48,502 nt of DNA from Zygnema cylindricum (GCA_037447655.1 JBBHKE010001611.1:1-48502), one strand, 5' to 3'. Positions 30,250-40,690 are shown, numbered from the stretch's first letter. A program made the numbers and translations. Notes: generated from the letters alone by a model not told the origin.

Positions 30250-32090
30250 TAAAAGGAATTCATTTAACTTAGGCTCTGAAACAAAATTATGAGATTTATC
30301 ACTAGCTTTCATTTGAAGACTTAATCGCTCAGGTGCTTTTCCCTTATTCTCTCGATTACTTCTCCTAACAATCACTTCTTCTTCCATTACATTCTTTTCA
30401 CTCTTTTCAGAAATTGATGGCAGACTCTTTTCACTAATTTGACTTTTCAAAGATAATTTTGAACTCTCAGACTTATCATCACTCAAATCGGATTCCAAAT
30501 CAAAGTTGTCAGAATTTGAAACTTTACCAAATTTCGGTTTCCGTTTTGGAGTCTCATAATGATCATCTTCCTCATCCGACGAATCCGCCACTTCGAACTC
30601 CTCCAAATTTTTTTCTTCCTCAAAATCCAAGCTTCGCTCCTTGCCGTTGGAATATTCCATGGCCGCTTTTAAATTCTTGTGGAAGTTAACATTCCGTGAC
30701 TCCACTACGTTTCGCGTCAGAGGATTGAAGATTCGGTACTGATTCGAATTCGCACTATATCCGACATAAAATCCACTACAACTGCGTGGACTAAACTTGC
30801 CGGTCCGTTTGTTTCGGTTAATATATGCGGTCGCTCGGCAACCCCAAATTCTTAAATGCCGTACGGACGGAACTGGTCCACTCTAAAGTTCTTGAGGCGT
30901 CTTTTCGCCAGAAATCGAAGTCAATCTTCGATTAAAAACATAGTTTGCCGTGACTATGGCTTGTCCCCAAAGCGAAGCATTGTGCTTTGTGTTATGAAGC
31001 ATCGCACGCACCATTTCGTGCAACGTCCTCGGTCTGCTTTGTGTTATGAAGCATCGCACGCACCATTTCGTGCAACATCCTCGGTCACTCCATTAGATTC
31101 AGTTGAATAAGCGGCGGTAAATTGTTGCTTGATTCCCCGCTCCTCACAAAACTCCTTAAATGCGATAAATTCTCCACCATTATCCAACCTCACGACTTCC
31201 AATTTCCTGTCCGTTTCCCTTTCAACCATCTCAACAAACTTCTTAAAATAATCTAAAGCCTCCGACTTCTTTTTCACAAGATACACCGAACTCTTTCGGG
31301 AAAAATCATCAACAATCACAAAAATATATCTATTTCCCCCAAAGACTCCTCGGCTTAATAGGTCCAGATAGATCCACATGAACAAGTTCCAAAGTTTGAC
31401 TCGCTCGAAATTGTACATTTTTGATAGGATGCGGTTTCCTCATTTGCTTCCCTTTGCTACAACCATTACATCCATTCACCTTTTCTCTGGTTGCCAATTC
31501 CAAACCTCTCACCGAGGAATTCTTAATCATCCTTTTAATGTTTCCCTCCGAAGTGTGGCATAACTGATGATGCCAAAGGCTAAGGTTGCTTTTCTCCATC
31601 TCCACGGAAAGCATAGAAGGTTCCTCTTTAACCGGCCGTTTCCAAATCAACTTACTAACCAAATTATCACACACAAATCCTTCCCCAATTTGAATTCCTT
31701 CTTTACTTTTTTAATCATGATTCTAAAATCCTTCAAAGAAATGACTCTACCTCTTCCCTTTTGAATTTGAGGAACACTAACCAAATTCACCACTCTATTA
31801 GAAATAAACAAAGCATCATTCAACTTAGATTTATGCACTCTATCATTTCCAAATGTGTCTCTCACCGGTAAATCAATTCGGACCGTTTCAACGGTGTCCA
31901 CTGGAATCACATGTCCACTCGCAAGCTTGACATTTTTTGGAATCGTAAGCTTCCTTGTATCCGAAAATAAACTTAAATCCGTACACACATGATGAGTTGC
32001 GCCGGTATCAATAATCCAATCTCTTACATAATGATTGGTAGAAGTCGAATTCAAAATTGCTCCAGTTTTCTCGTCCAATAAATTAGTCAA
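30247..32090 (-). pseudogene. Copia-H protease and integrase
   Basis: The protease has WIIDTGATHHVC with an intact DTG, and LVSVPQIQKG downstream. A frameshift lies near 31670. Pre-integrase follows (WHHQLCHTSE ... CNGCSKGKQMRKPH). The integrase core shows LVHVDLSG and RLDNGGEF, and NGVTED retains the Glu position. A 52-bp tandem duplication (30985..31087) and stops break the C-terminal half. The linker (30247..30705) is acidic and Ser-rich and ends EFLL before the amber. No stop separates gag and protease here, unlike in Copia-A. Confidence 0.9.
30985..31087. repeat. 52-bp tandem duplication inside Copia-H integrase
   Basis: Copies 30985..31036 and 31037..31087 each begin CTTTGTGTTATGAAGCATCG and are nearly identical. 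The period is not a multiple of three, so it destroys the integrase frame. Confidence 0.93.
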
Positions 32091-32119
32091 ATTGTAATAT
32101 CGCTCCTCAATGTCTTTTT

Positions 32120-33552
32120 CAAACTCGGTATAGTTTCCTTGATAACCGGATCCTCTTAATTGGCCACGACCGCGTCCGCGTCCTTGGCCACGTCCTCGTC
32201 CATTTCTTCGATCGTCATAAAAGGAAAAAAAAATCGCCTTCTCGTTGGAAACAATGAGAGCTCACGTGTCCCCACTTATAGCAAATATTGCATCTCTTCT
32301 CCTTATCCGGGCACTCGGCTGCAAAATGTCCAATCTTATCACATTTGAAACAAGTCACGTTAGAGGTGTTAGATTTATCGAATTGACTTCTACTAAATCC
32401 AACATTTTGACTTCTTCCTCTACCTCTTCCTCCTAAAATTTCCTCTAATACCCCCTCTTCCTCGGAACAAATTAAGATCTAGGGAATCCGAGGTATTTAC
32501 ATTATGAATTCCACTACTTTCAAAACCTCTACCTACACTCTCTCTAGACTTCTCAATGGACTTCAAATAATTCACCGCATACTTGAGTGTAGCATTCCTT
32601 TTATATTGAATTATTTCACTAGACGTAGAATATCTTTCGGGCAATCCCTATAAAAACACTTGTAATTTTTCATTTTCGGGTATAATCTTACCAAGACTAC
32701 TCTATTGCTCCAACAAAATACAAAATCTTTTGACTCCATCATCTATTTACTCATTATGCTTAAACTTAAACTTAATGAAATCCTTAAACACATAATTTGC
32801 CTTATCTTTGACTCATTTCTCAAAATGATTTTCTAACGCTTGCAAACATTTATGTGCGGTATCATGAATAAAAAAACAATCATGGACCGATCCGGTACAA
32901 CTTTGGATCAATCCATTCATGGCCGCCATATCTTTCAATCTCCACAAATTTTGCGCCTTGGGATCGTTTGGCATTTTCTCCTTGCCATTGACGATCTTCC
33001 ATAAATTCTTCAAAATGAGACTCGCTCTCATGATCTTCTTCCAAATAGCGCTGTTCGATCCGTCAAAGATAACTGACTTGCCTCCCATTCGAAAATCTTC
33101 TTCTCCTTCCAACTCACTATCAAAATCAAAATCCTCTTCTATCTTTTTCTTTTTCTTTTTCTTATATTTTTCATCATCATCCGAATTACCTGAGCTGCTA
33201 CTAGAACTAGAGCTAGAGCTAGAGCCGCCCTCGGATTCCTCTTTCACCGAAACATTTTCCTTTTTCACCTTTTATCCTTTTCCTTCAAAAGTTTCCGCCA
33301 CTCCTTATAAGTGTCTCTATCTAACCGAATGTCATAACTTTCCTTCTCTTTATATTGATCCAATCCGAAGGGTTTAGCTGGCAATGACTCCTCGGACTTT
33401 GGCGCAATTCCTTCACCGAAACTGAATTCTCGAACACTCGGATCCCGAGAAAATGCTTCGGGAGTTGGCGGATCTTCGAGGCCTCCATAGGCATCCTTGG
33501 TCCGGATGGAGAGGGTGTGTTCTTCGTTTTCTTCCCTCCCCTGCCAACTCAC
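32120..33552 (-). pseudogene. Copia-H Gag
   Basis: The N-terminal part opens 40 bases inside the LTR with no clear ATG (33552 is a GTG). A frameshift near 33270 leads to a Ser run and Lys-rich stretch, then the Gag core (FDGSNSAIWKKI ... LWKIVNGKEKMP). Several stops follow between 32812 and 32640. Two intact CCHC knuckles lie at 32251..32352 (CFKC-GH-C, CNIC-GH-C), followed by Arg/Pro- and Trp-rich residues. RNA binding in virus-like particles is the family role. It is broken in this copy. Confidence 0.85.
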
Positions 33553-33578
33553 TAGATCCTCAATGTGGAGATAACCTT

Positions 33579-33590
33579 CTCCGATACTAA
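33579..33590 (-). other. Primer binding site of Copia-H
   Basis: The minus strand reads TTAGTATCGGAG, one base different from the Copia-A and B sites. Confidence 0.8.
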
Positions 33591-33591
33591 T

Positions 33592-34172
33592 TGAAAGGAT
33601 CGAGACTCAATCGGAATGCGCAGAAAATTGACAAATAACACAATGCGGAAGCGAATTTAACTTAAATCAATTATCAACCAGCTCACATACATTAAATTCT
33701 CATGAACATAGATAGAGACATTACAAAACATTAATTCTCATGCATTAACTCTACAATAATTTCTCCTTAATTTCTCCCTAGTTGTACCTTAGTGGTATCT
33801 AATTCCCTCACTAGCTGACATTTTAACTTAGTCGCCTTACATCCAGAAATCTAATTCTAGAAGCGTCACATGTACTTGGACGCAAAATAGAGTACGACGC
33901 AAAGTGAAAATACTCGAAATGGAACATTTAGAAGTACAATACTTAAAGTACGACGTAATCTACACGAAACGAAACTGCTAGACGTATTACGCACGAACCG
34001 AAAGTACTAGAGTCCCGTAAACAAACGAAATAGAGCAAACCGTTCGCACTCAAACAAACGAAACCAAAAGTACTCATGAAACGAAACATGATGCGCGACG
34101 TGACGCGCGACAAAACCGACCCACACTAAAAATGAACCAACATTGACAAAATCCCACATTGCTATCCTAACA
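33592..34172 (-). repeat. 5' LTR of Copia-H
   Basis: 581 bp, partner of 28090..28666, with the same TG and CA ends. The outer flank is TGCGT. Confidence 0.93.
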
Positions 34173-34194
34173 TGCGTCTTATGATGAGAAGGGG

Positions 34195-34335
34195 AAGGCA
34201 ATACCATCAATTGTGAAAGACTGAGAATAAAAGAATGATGAGCGAGAGGGAGAGGGAGGGGGGGAGGGAACTTGCCTGGCCATGCAAGATATCACTAGAA
34301 TTTGAGAGGGGAAGAGAAAGACGGAATAATGAATT
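34195..34335 (+). repeat. Short purine-rich tract
   Basis: Purine-rich on the plus strand (GAGCGAGAGGGAGAGGGAGGGGGGGAGGG and later GAGAGGGGAAGAGAAAGA), interrupted by CTTGCCTGGCCATGCAAG. Probably related to repeat P. No gene is seen. Confidence 0.5.
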
Positions 34336-34339
34336 CCAG

Positions 34340-35500
34340 ACTGCACATAATTGAGCTGGGGGGGGAAGCAATTGGGTAGGAAAGGAGAAAAATGTTGGAA
34401 AAGGAGTTATATTAGGGTAAAACTAGGTATGTTGTCCAAGATAGTATTAAAGGATGCTCAATTGACACGCCTCAAAGGAGAAAACCACCAAATGTATTTA
34501 CAGTTGAAGATGTGGAGGAGATGGAATAGATCCCAGGGGACTAATTATGTACGGAAATTCAGATATTCGAGCTATTATGAAGCAAATTAAATTTGTTTTC
34601 CAGGGCTCAGTAAAATGTAAAAAGTTTACAGAGAAACGCCATTCCAAATTGATCAACTAGATGCGTCAGTTTTTGTGTGGCATAAAATGTATCCCTCAAG
34701 GCTTTTAAAAAATCATTTTTTACGGTGAAGGCCTAAACAATGGTGGATATAGGTGTCTTGAAATAATGACATTCTAAAAGGAAACTCTCAAACTTCGTAG
34801 GTTTAGAATAAGAATGGGAAACCAAAAGGCTTCAAGGGTGCTTTCGCCAAAGAAAGACATTTCTAACTCGTATCCTAATATGTGGTGATTACAAGATGCT
34901 CTGTGTGACAAATTTTACAATAAAATTACGGAACCCAAAGAAATTTGGGGAACCAATATTTACTCTGACTTTCCACCACTATTCATTTGACCTTGGATAA
35001 GAACCATTGTTTTCACTTGGTGTATATTGGGCCAAAACATTAAAAGAAAATTCGGGTTGGTAATTTGTTACAAGAATGCTTATACATGTCATTGTAAATG
35101 TCATTTTAACAAACGAATGAACCAAATACAATTGACTTATATAGACGACGTGACCATTTTAACCTATTGTGGTGGACCATCTGGTCAATCTTCTTCCAAG
35201 TTCTTAAGAACTTAAGAGTGACAGATTTGAAGTGTCGCTTTGCTAAGGGAATTTTTGTAGTCGACAAAACCCACTAATGTGGATATGGAATCGCTCCAAG
35301 GACAGTAAGTCCTCTTATGGTAAAGGTGGCACCTTTAAGTGAGTTTTTTACACAAATATGTTTATATTTGTTGCAAACTTTCTCAGGTTTTTCTAGTTAT
35401 TACAAATGAATCATCCTCAACCTAAGATCTCAGGCCGTCACTAAGCAACGTATAAACGGCTAGGAGTGGTTGCGAGAGAAGAGTGTTTGAGGAACACCCC
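34340..35500 (+). pseudogene. Ty3/Gypsy-type reverse transcriptase relic
   Basis: A decayed plus-strand coding stretch. The catalytic motif YIDDV is at 35138..35152 (TYIDDVTIL). After a frameshift, 35196..35412 reads VLKNLRVTDLKCRFAKGIF, then GYGIAPRTVSPLMVK ... FTQICLYLLQTFSGFSSYYK. This parallels the Gypsy order YIDD - VL..L - KC.F - V.YLG - FLG..NYYR. Upstream sequence from 34340 is too eroded to assign domains. No LTR was found. It is the only Gypsy-like sequence in the window. Confidence 0.7.
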
Positions 35501-35514
35501 AAAAGTTTCTTTTT

Positions 35515-37302
35515 TTTTAGATTGGTGACCGTGTTATTTTTTTGATTTTCCTCTAGTGCCTTTAAATTTCGTTTTTATTTCTTTCTGGTGCTCGTTCTTT
35601 TCTTTCAAGAGGGAGGGAGCAGAAAAGAAAAGTAGAGAGGAAGGGTACCGGGGACATTGGGCGGGGAAAAGGGATAGGGCGAAAGAAAGAGGGAGAGGGA
35701 ACGAGAAAGGGAAATGGAGACGGAGGGAGTGGGAGTGAGGCAGGGCGATGGAGTGAAAGGGAGAGGGGAAAGAAGGATAAGAAGGAAGAATTGGGAAAGG
35801 AAAAGGGAAAGGGCAAACGGAAGAGAGAGAAAGGAAGAGGGGGAAGGAGAGAGAGAGAGAGAGGGAGGGAGAAGGACAGAGCGGGAGAGAGGGTGAAAGG
35901 GGGAGACAGCAAGAGGAAAATAGGGAAACGCGGTCGGAGATAGGGAAAGAAAGGAGGGAAAAGGCGGAGAGAGGAGAACGGGGAATGGAAGAGGAAGAGA
36001 GGCAAAAAGAAAGGGAGAGAACGGGAGTGAGGGAGGGAGAGTGAGACAGACGGTGCGAGATGAATAAAGGGAAGGAAGGAAGAGGGGGAGAGATAGAGAA
36101 GAGTGAGGTAGGGAGTGGGGTAATGTTGAAGGACAGAAAGGGAACGGAGAAAGTGAGGGAGAGTTAGAAAGAGGAAAGGCGAGAAGGAAAAAACAACGAG
36201 GAAAGAGCGAGGGGGGAAGGGGAGTGAGGGAAATGGGGGAGAGAAGGGGTGGGAGGATGGGGGAAAGAGGGAGAGGTGAAAGGAAAAGGAAAATTGAGAA
36301 GATGATAAAAGGAAAAGGACGGGTGTGGAGATGGAAAAGATGGAGGGAGATACGGAAAGGAGGGGGAGTAGGAGAGGGGAAATGTGGGGTAAGGGAGAAG
36401 GGGAAAGGGAGAGGAAGAGAGTGGGAGAAAGGAAAGGAGAGGGAGATAGTGTGAGGGATATGCCGAAAAAGGAAGGAGAAAAGGGAGAGGGTGAAAGTGG
36501 TAAGAGAAGTAGAGAGATAAAGGAATGGGGGGAAAGATGAAGGGGGGGAAAAGAGGACGAGGGACGGGAAAGAGGTTGCGAGAGGAAGCGAGAGATGGAG
36601 GGGGAGGCATAGTGGGAGGGGCATAGGGTTGAAAAAATTAGAGGGGAATGGCGCGAAGGGAGAGAGAGAGAGAGAGGGAGAAGACGGAAAAAAATGGAAA
36701 GATGTGGAGAACGAGTGAGAAGGGAAAGGGAAATATGGAGAGGGTGGATAAGGCAGAACAGAGAATGAGAGAGATTGGAAAGTGGGGATAATGGATACGG
36801 GTAGAAGAGGGATGGAGTATGGGACAGAGTAAGCGAAAAGAATGGAAGGAGGAGGGAAAGAGTGGAAGAGAGAGGGGAAAGAGAAAGAAAACGGGGAAGC
36901 TGGAAATTATAGGTCAAGGGAAGGCTGAATTGAGTTTTGAAGGAGAGGAGGGTGAGTGAGGAGGGGGACAAGAGGGAGATGGAGGAAAATTGATTATGAG
37001 AAAAGTGACAGTAGAGGTGGGGATAAAATGGGCGATTGGGTGAATGAGAGGGCAAGGGAGAGTACTTAAAGAGAGAGAGAGAAAGAGAGAGAGAGAGAGC
37101 GAGGGAGAGAGAGAGAGAGGGGGAGAGAGAAAATGGTAATAAACAGAAAACTAGTAGGCGAGGAAAAACATTTAATGCAGGCAATAAAAGAGAGAGGCAG
37201 CATAAAGCGAAGGGCGCCAGAAAAAGAATACAAAGTAAACACGGGATCTGAAAGCAAAAAAAAACAAGTAGCTTTACAATTACCGATAATTCTCATAAAA
37301 AT
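35515..37302 (+). repeat. Polypurine repeat P, copy 3, with an inverted right arm
   Basis: A degenerate left arm (about 35515..35610, TTTCTTTCTGGTGCTCG) leads to a body of about 1.5 kb, nearly all A and G on the plus strand. It is followed at 37133..37265 by the reverse complement of the arm seen at 1..118 (CATAAAGCGAAGGGCGCCAG). The element therefore has opposite-facing arms around a purine core. Long minus-strand frames here (35562..37184) encode Ser/Pro/Leu/Phe runs only. This is low complexity, not a gene. Confidence 0.75.
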
Positions 37303-37422
37303 AAAGAGAGAGAGAAAGAGAAAGAGGGAGGGAGGGAGGGAGGTAGGGAGGGAGAGAGGGAGGGAGAGAGGGAGAGAGGAGGGAGGGAGGGAGGGAGGGA
37401 GGGAGGGAGGGAGGGAGAGAGG

Positions 37423-37506
<84 letters not shown>
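37303..37506 (+). repeat. GGGA and GA microsatellite
   Basis: About 200 bases of (GGGA)n and GGGAGA units followed by a nearly pure (GA)n run of about 80 bases, then ATATATAT. It abuts the P arm. Confidence 0.97.
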
Positions 37507-37510
<4 letters not shown>

Positions 37511-37889
37511 ATATTTAAACATGGAAATCTTGGAATTTATTGACACTCAAAAAAGCCCTCCAACACTTTATTTAGAAACCCAAAAAACCTTCGAACCCTT
37601 AAAAAAACTGAAATAACTGAAAAAGAAAAAAGAAAACAATCCAGCCTTCTAAACGACTCCAAAATCAATCCAATCCCTTTCCTTCAAAACGATAAAAACG
37701 TTTAAACATCAAAAACTGTTCGAACACCGGGAACCTATCAAACCAAAAGAAATCTCTTTATCTTCAAAACAAAACCAAACCAAAAAATCACTCCACGCTT
37801 TCCCTTCCCTGATTCTATTCAAACTGAAACCCAAAAACCGACCGCTAACTTCTTTTTCCCCTCTCCCTCCTCCCTCCTCCCTCCTCCCT
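37507..37889. other. AT-rich 3' flank of the expansin gene
   Basis: No ORF of substance. It lies downstream of the expansin stop (minus strand) and probably holds its 3' untranslated region. A CT-rich run (37856..37890) sits just after the stop codon. No convincing polyadenylation signal could be fixed. Confidence 0.5.
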
Positions 37890-38693
37890 CTAAGGCGGCG
37901 CCAATTTAAAGTTGACTTTCGAAGTATAGATCGCCCTCGTGAACCACTTCGCCGGGACGACATTAATTGCCGTAACCGTTTCGTTTGTCGTTTTCGCCGT
38001 CAGCCTGAAACTGAACGGTTTCCCGCGGTACGTATTGCCGTCGTTCAGCGACCACACGGAACCCCAATTCCGGTACATCGATCGCCAAGTTTTCCCGCCG
38101 TCAAAACTGATTTGGACGGTTTGGAGATTCCCGGCGCCGGCGAGGTTGTAAATCGTAAGCAAGAGAAAGTTGTCCTGCGTCCCTTCTTCGATCCGTACTT
38201 TCGCGAATCCCGGCTTTGTACAGTTGACGCGGCGGATTCTGATTGGCGACGGGACCCACGGAGACGGCGAATTGCCCGGTTCCGGAAAGATGTCGGTGTA
38301 CATTTTCTTCGTAAGCGACACCGAGGCGTTCGCCCAGGAACAGAATCCGCCGGGCGCCGAGTCAGGACAAAAGTTCGTCACAGTGACGACGACGCTGCTG
38401 TTCGTTTTGCACTTTGTCGTTTTGTTCGCGTCGCACTTGACTTCGTAGCAGGCGCCGCAAATCCCGGCGTTGTCCCACAGAAACCACGACACGGCCGCCG
38501 TGTTGAGGCCGTAGCCGGACAGAGCCGTCACGTTTTTGTAGCCGCAGGCGCCGCCGTTGGCCGCCGCGCCGTCCAGCTCGCCGTAGAACCAGGCGCCGCC
38601 CGAGATCCACGCGGCGGCCTCGCAGTGGCGGACGGCAAGGAGAGCCAGAGACAGAGCCGCTATGGCCAGGACACGTGTCGCGGCGAGCGCCAT
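37890..38693 (-). CDS. Expansin (alpha-expansin-like), secreted cell-wall protein
   Basis: 267 codons without introns. The start is M at 38693: it gives a clean signal peptide (about residues 1..26) and lies about 95 bases after a TATA box. The longer frame to 38834 would read through the TATA box. Domain 1 (about 30..158) has GGACGY at 48, the GICGACYE Cys pair at 79/82, TNFCP at 106 and eight mature Cys residues. Domain 2 (about 165..262), carbohydrate-binding CBM63 type, has Trp 203, RNWGSVW and AKWF. The HFD motif of active alpha-expansins is replaced by SVS (124..126). Six N-glycosylation sequons are present. Expansins loosen cellulose-xyloglucan contacts without hydrolysis. Loss of HFD recalls expansin-like proteins and leaves activity uncertain. 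Confidence 0.93.
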   Translation of the reverse strand: MALAATRVLAIAALSLALLAVRHCEAAAWISGGAWFYGELDGAAANGGACGYKNVTALSGYGLNTAAVSWFLWDNAGICGACYEVKCDANKTTKCKTNSSVVVTVTNFCPDSAPGGFCSWANASVSLTKKMYTDIFPEPGNSPSPWVPSPIRIRRVNCTKPGFAKVRIEEGTQDNFLLLTIYNLAGAGNLQTVQISFDGGKTWRSMYRNWGSVWSLNDGNTYRGKPFSFRLTAKTTNETVTAINVVPAKWFTRAIYTSKVNFKLAPP

Positions 38694-38786
38694 CGAGTGA
38701 CAGGAAAGTGTAAAAATTGGAGGAGATGAGGGAAGCGGAGGAGAAACGTAGAGAGGGAAATTGTGTTTTTGATTTTTTTTTGGCGC

Positions 38787-38794
38787 TATAAATA
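38787..38794 (-). promoter_or_regulatory. TATA box of the expansin gene
   Basis: TATTTATA on the minus strand, 94 bases before the chosen ATG. It is followed by a pyrimidine-rich leader (CCCTCTCTACGTTTCTCC) typical of plant 5' untranslated regions. A start of transcription near 38760 is inferred. Confidence 0.7.
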
Positions 38795-38839
38795 GTGCTG
38801 GGCTCCAGTTTGCTGCTCGCACGAGACTACTCACCTTAG

Positions 38840-40075
38840 TGGATTGACCTACCGGTTTTCCGCGTGAGCTGTACGGAGTCGCCGTACAAATGCGGGAATG
38901 AGCTGGCAGGTCAGCGTAGCGCCCGTCGCCAGCTTTTCAAAATGTACTTTTGCGCATTGGGACTCTCGGAGCGTATCCAGAGGAGTCAGCCGTACGGTGC
39001 ATATAATGACGTCATCTAGCGAGCTGGACATTACGCAAGGTATTGTTTTGACCTCATCGACAAACTTTAGGGCAAATGTCCGTTGACCGCAAAAAGACAA
39101 AGGACGCGCGCGAAGTACTGCGGCCTCGCAAACGGAAAATGAAACGTCGCTTCTCTTTGAGGCAAGGGACCGACGAGTACACGTGGCTCCCGAAAATCGA
39201 CGTCACCAAATCGCACGGTACTCGGGCAGGGGAGAGAAAATGTTTACAGGAGATAAAAAAAGAAATGAAATATTGAAAGTGTCTAAGAAACTTGTCCGAA
39301 TGATGACATAGTACAAGAGTACAATCCACGTATGTCTTTAGAATTACGCGAAAGCGCAAACAACAATCACGATGGTACGGAACCATTCGTGGTAAACGTT
39401 TTTTGTGACAATGTAGACGTTTTATTAGTCCTTGTCTATTTTTTTTCCCGGGTTCACTTTTACAAAACTTTCAGCGTTGCCCGATTGTCCACCGAGGCAC
39501 ATACACGTGGCATCATTTTATGTGTTGCAAATCACTCGATGGAGGAAAAATTTCTGTCTCCGTTACGATATTACATACGACAAAGCTGACGAAGAGTCTT
39601 CCGTTACGATGGACATTTGCCCTTATTGACCCGCAAGTGGCCCAGTGGGCCCATTCCGTACAGCCTACCACTTTGTCGTCAGCCAAGTCCGTTCCGTACG
39701 GGTCTTCGGGTTTGACTGTGCGGCCCTTCATTCGGATTCGATGCGCTACATCCGTACAGAGGCGTGGACCACAGTAGGACTCTCGTCCTGCTAAAAGATG
39801 GACAGTGACAAATCGAACCGCCCAGATTTTGACTCTCGTTGACCGGCGCTCCGTACAAGCAGCCGAGCTGATCGACGAAAATCCTGACCGTCCGATCGCT
39901 CCGCATGCTCCGAAAATTGAATCTCACACACGCAGACAGATTTTTGAAGCGTTCGATTTTTTCTGTTCGACCGTCCAGATTCGACGACATTCGAAATGAA
40001 GCCCTTTTTTGTGGAAAAGTCCAAAGTCGACATTTGTGTTCTGTTCTCCGTCATGTGTGGCCATCTTCACATCGC
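38840..40075. other. GC- and CpG-richer upstream region of the expansin gene
   Basis: No recognisable gene. Composition and frequent CCGTAC/GTACGG words set it apart from the transposons. Candidate control sites are a palindromic TGACGTCA at 39007..39014 (bZIP type), a G-box CACGTG at 39504..39509, and TGGGCC near 39656 (site II-like). Short frames on both strands look non-coding. It most likely is the promoter and intergenic DNA of the host island. A divergent unrecognised exon cannot be excluded. Confidence 0.5.
39007..39014. promoter_or_regulatory. TGACGTCA palindrome
   Basis: A perfect bZIP-type TGACGTCA site 314 bases upstream of the expansin ATG. The match is exact. Function is inferred from the motif only. 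Confidence 0.4.
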
Positions 40076-40079
40076 ACTG

Positions 40080-40228
40080 AGGGTGAAGGTGGAGGGAAGG
40101 GAGTGGGGAGATGGAGGGGGGGTGAGGGGATGAGTTTGACGAGAGGAAGAGGATGGAGCACGGAAATGAGCAAGGAGAGGGAGAGGGAAAAGGAGAGAGA
40201 GAGAGAGAGGGAGAGAGAGGAGATTAGC
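40080..40228 (+). repeat. Purine-rich tract
   Basis: About 150 bases of mostly A and G on the plus strand, ending in a (GA)n run (40193..40222). It resembles the body of repeat P but has no arm. It marks the boundary of the host island. Confidence 0.75.
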
Positions 40229-40229
40229 T

Positions 40230-40690
40230 AATTTGGATAATTTCAAAAACTTCGAACTCAGTCACTACTTGGTAAAACTAGAAAAAATAAATCTTAAACG
40301 CACGGTCATAGAAGCAATAAAATCATCGATGACAAATAGAAAGAAAATAATTTGTTTGCATGGAAAAGAAACTTGGTTGAATAGGTTCCGCAAGTTGTAC
40401 GAGCAGAGTTAAAATTCCCAAAAACACTAAGTACTGGTTAAATCAGCACTCTATGCTCTGATGATGTCGTTAATTTGAATATACCCCAAAAAGGAAAATT
40501 GTTATGCAATACTTTGTCGAATGTCAAAGGTGGCCTAAGGATAATATTTTGAGCATTCTCCACCTGCAATATGAAACAACATGGTACAAGTAAATATGGA
40601 AACTCGTCATTAAAATGTTGATGTCCGTGAAACGTGCCGATCGATATCCGGAATTGTGGTAAAATCCACATAAAAAACCTAAACAAAATT
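40230..40690. other. Unassigned AT-rich stretch
   Basis: An 86-codon minus-strand frame (40438..40698) exists, but its composition is not convincing and it matches no domain I know. It may be decayed transposon sequence. Nothing else is seen. Confidence 0.4.

Larger units (their letters stand above)
28090..34172 (-). mobile_element. Copia-H, full-length Ty1/Copia retrotransposon
   Basis: 6083 bp on the minus strand, LTRs 28090..28666 and 33592..34172, flanks TGAGT (28085..28089) and TGCGT (34173..34177), a 5-bp duplication with one change. Order: primer site, gag, protease, integrase, amber-ended linker, RT, RNase H, polypurine tract. The linker and RT are in one frame apart from the amber and a few point stops. 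A sister of Copia-B by LTR start and proteins. Confidence 0.94.

Noticed and set aside
35562-37184. A 540-codon minus-strand open frame and overlapping frames
   Set aside because: They lie in the purine core of repeat P. The translation is only Ser/Pro/Leu/Phe runs, as expected from a pyrimidine strand without stops.
38112-38729. A 205-codon plus-strand frame opposite the expansin
   Set aside because: It is the antisense shadow of a GC-rich gene, Arg-rich with no domain. The expansin frame has clear family motifs.
39054-39990. Overlapping 60 to 110-codon frames upstream of the expansin
   Set aside because: There is no consistent frame, no domain and no splice pattern I could support, so it is left as promoter and intergenic DNA.
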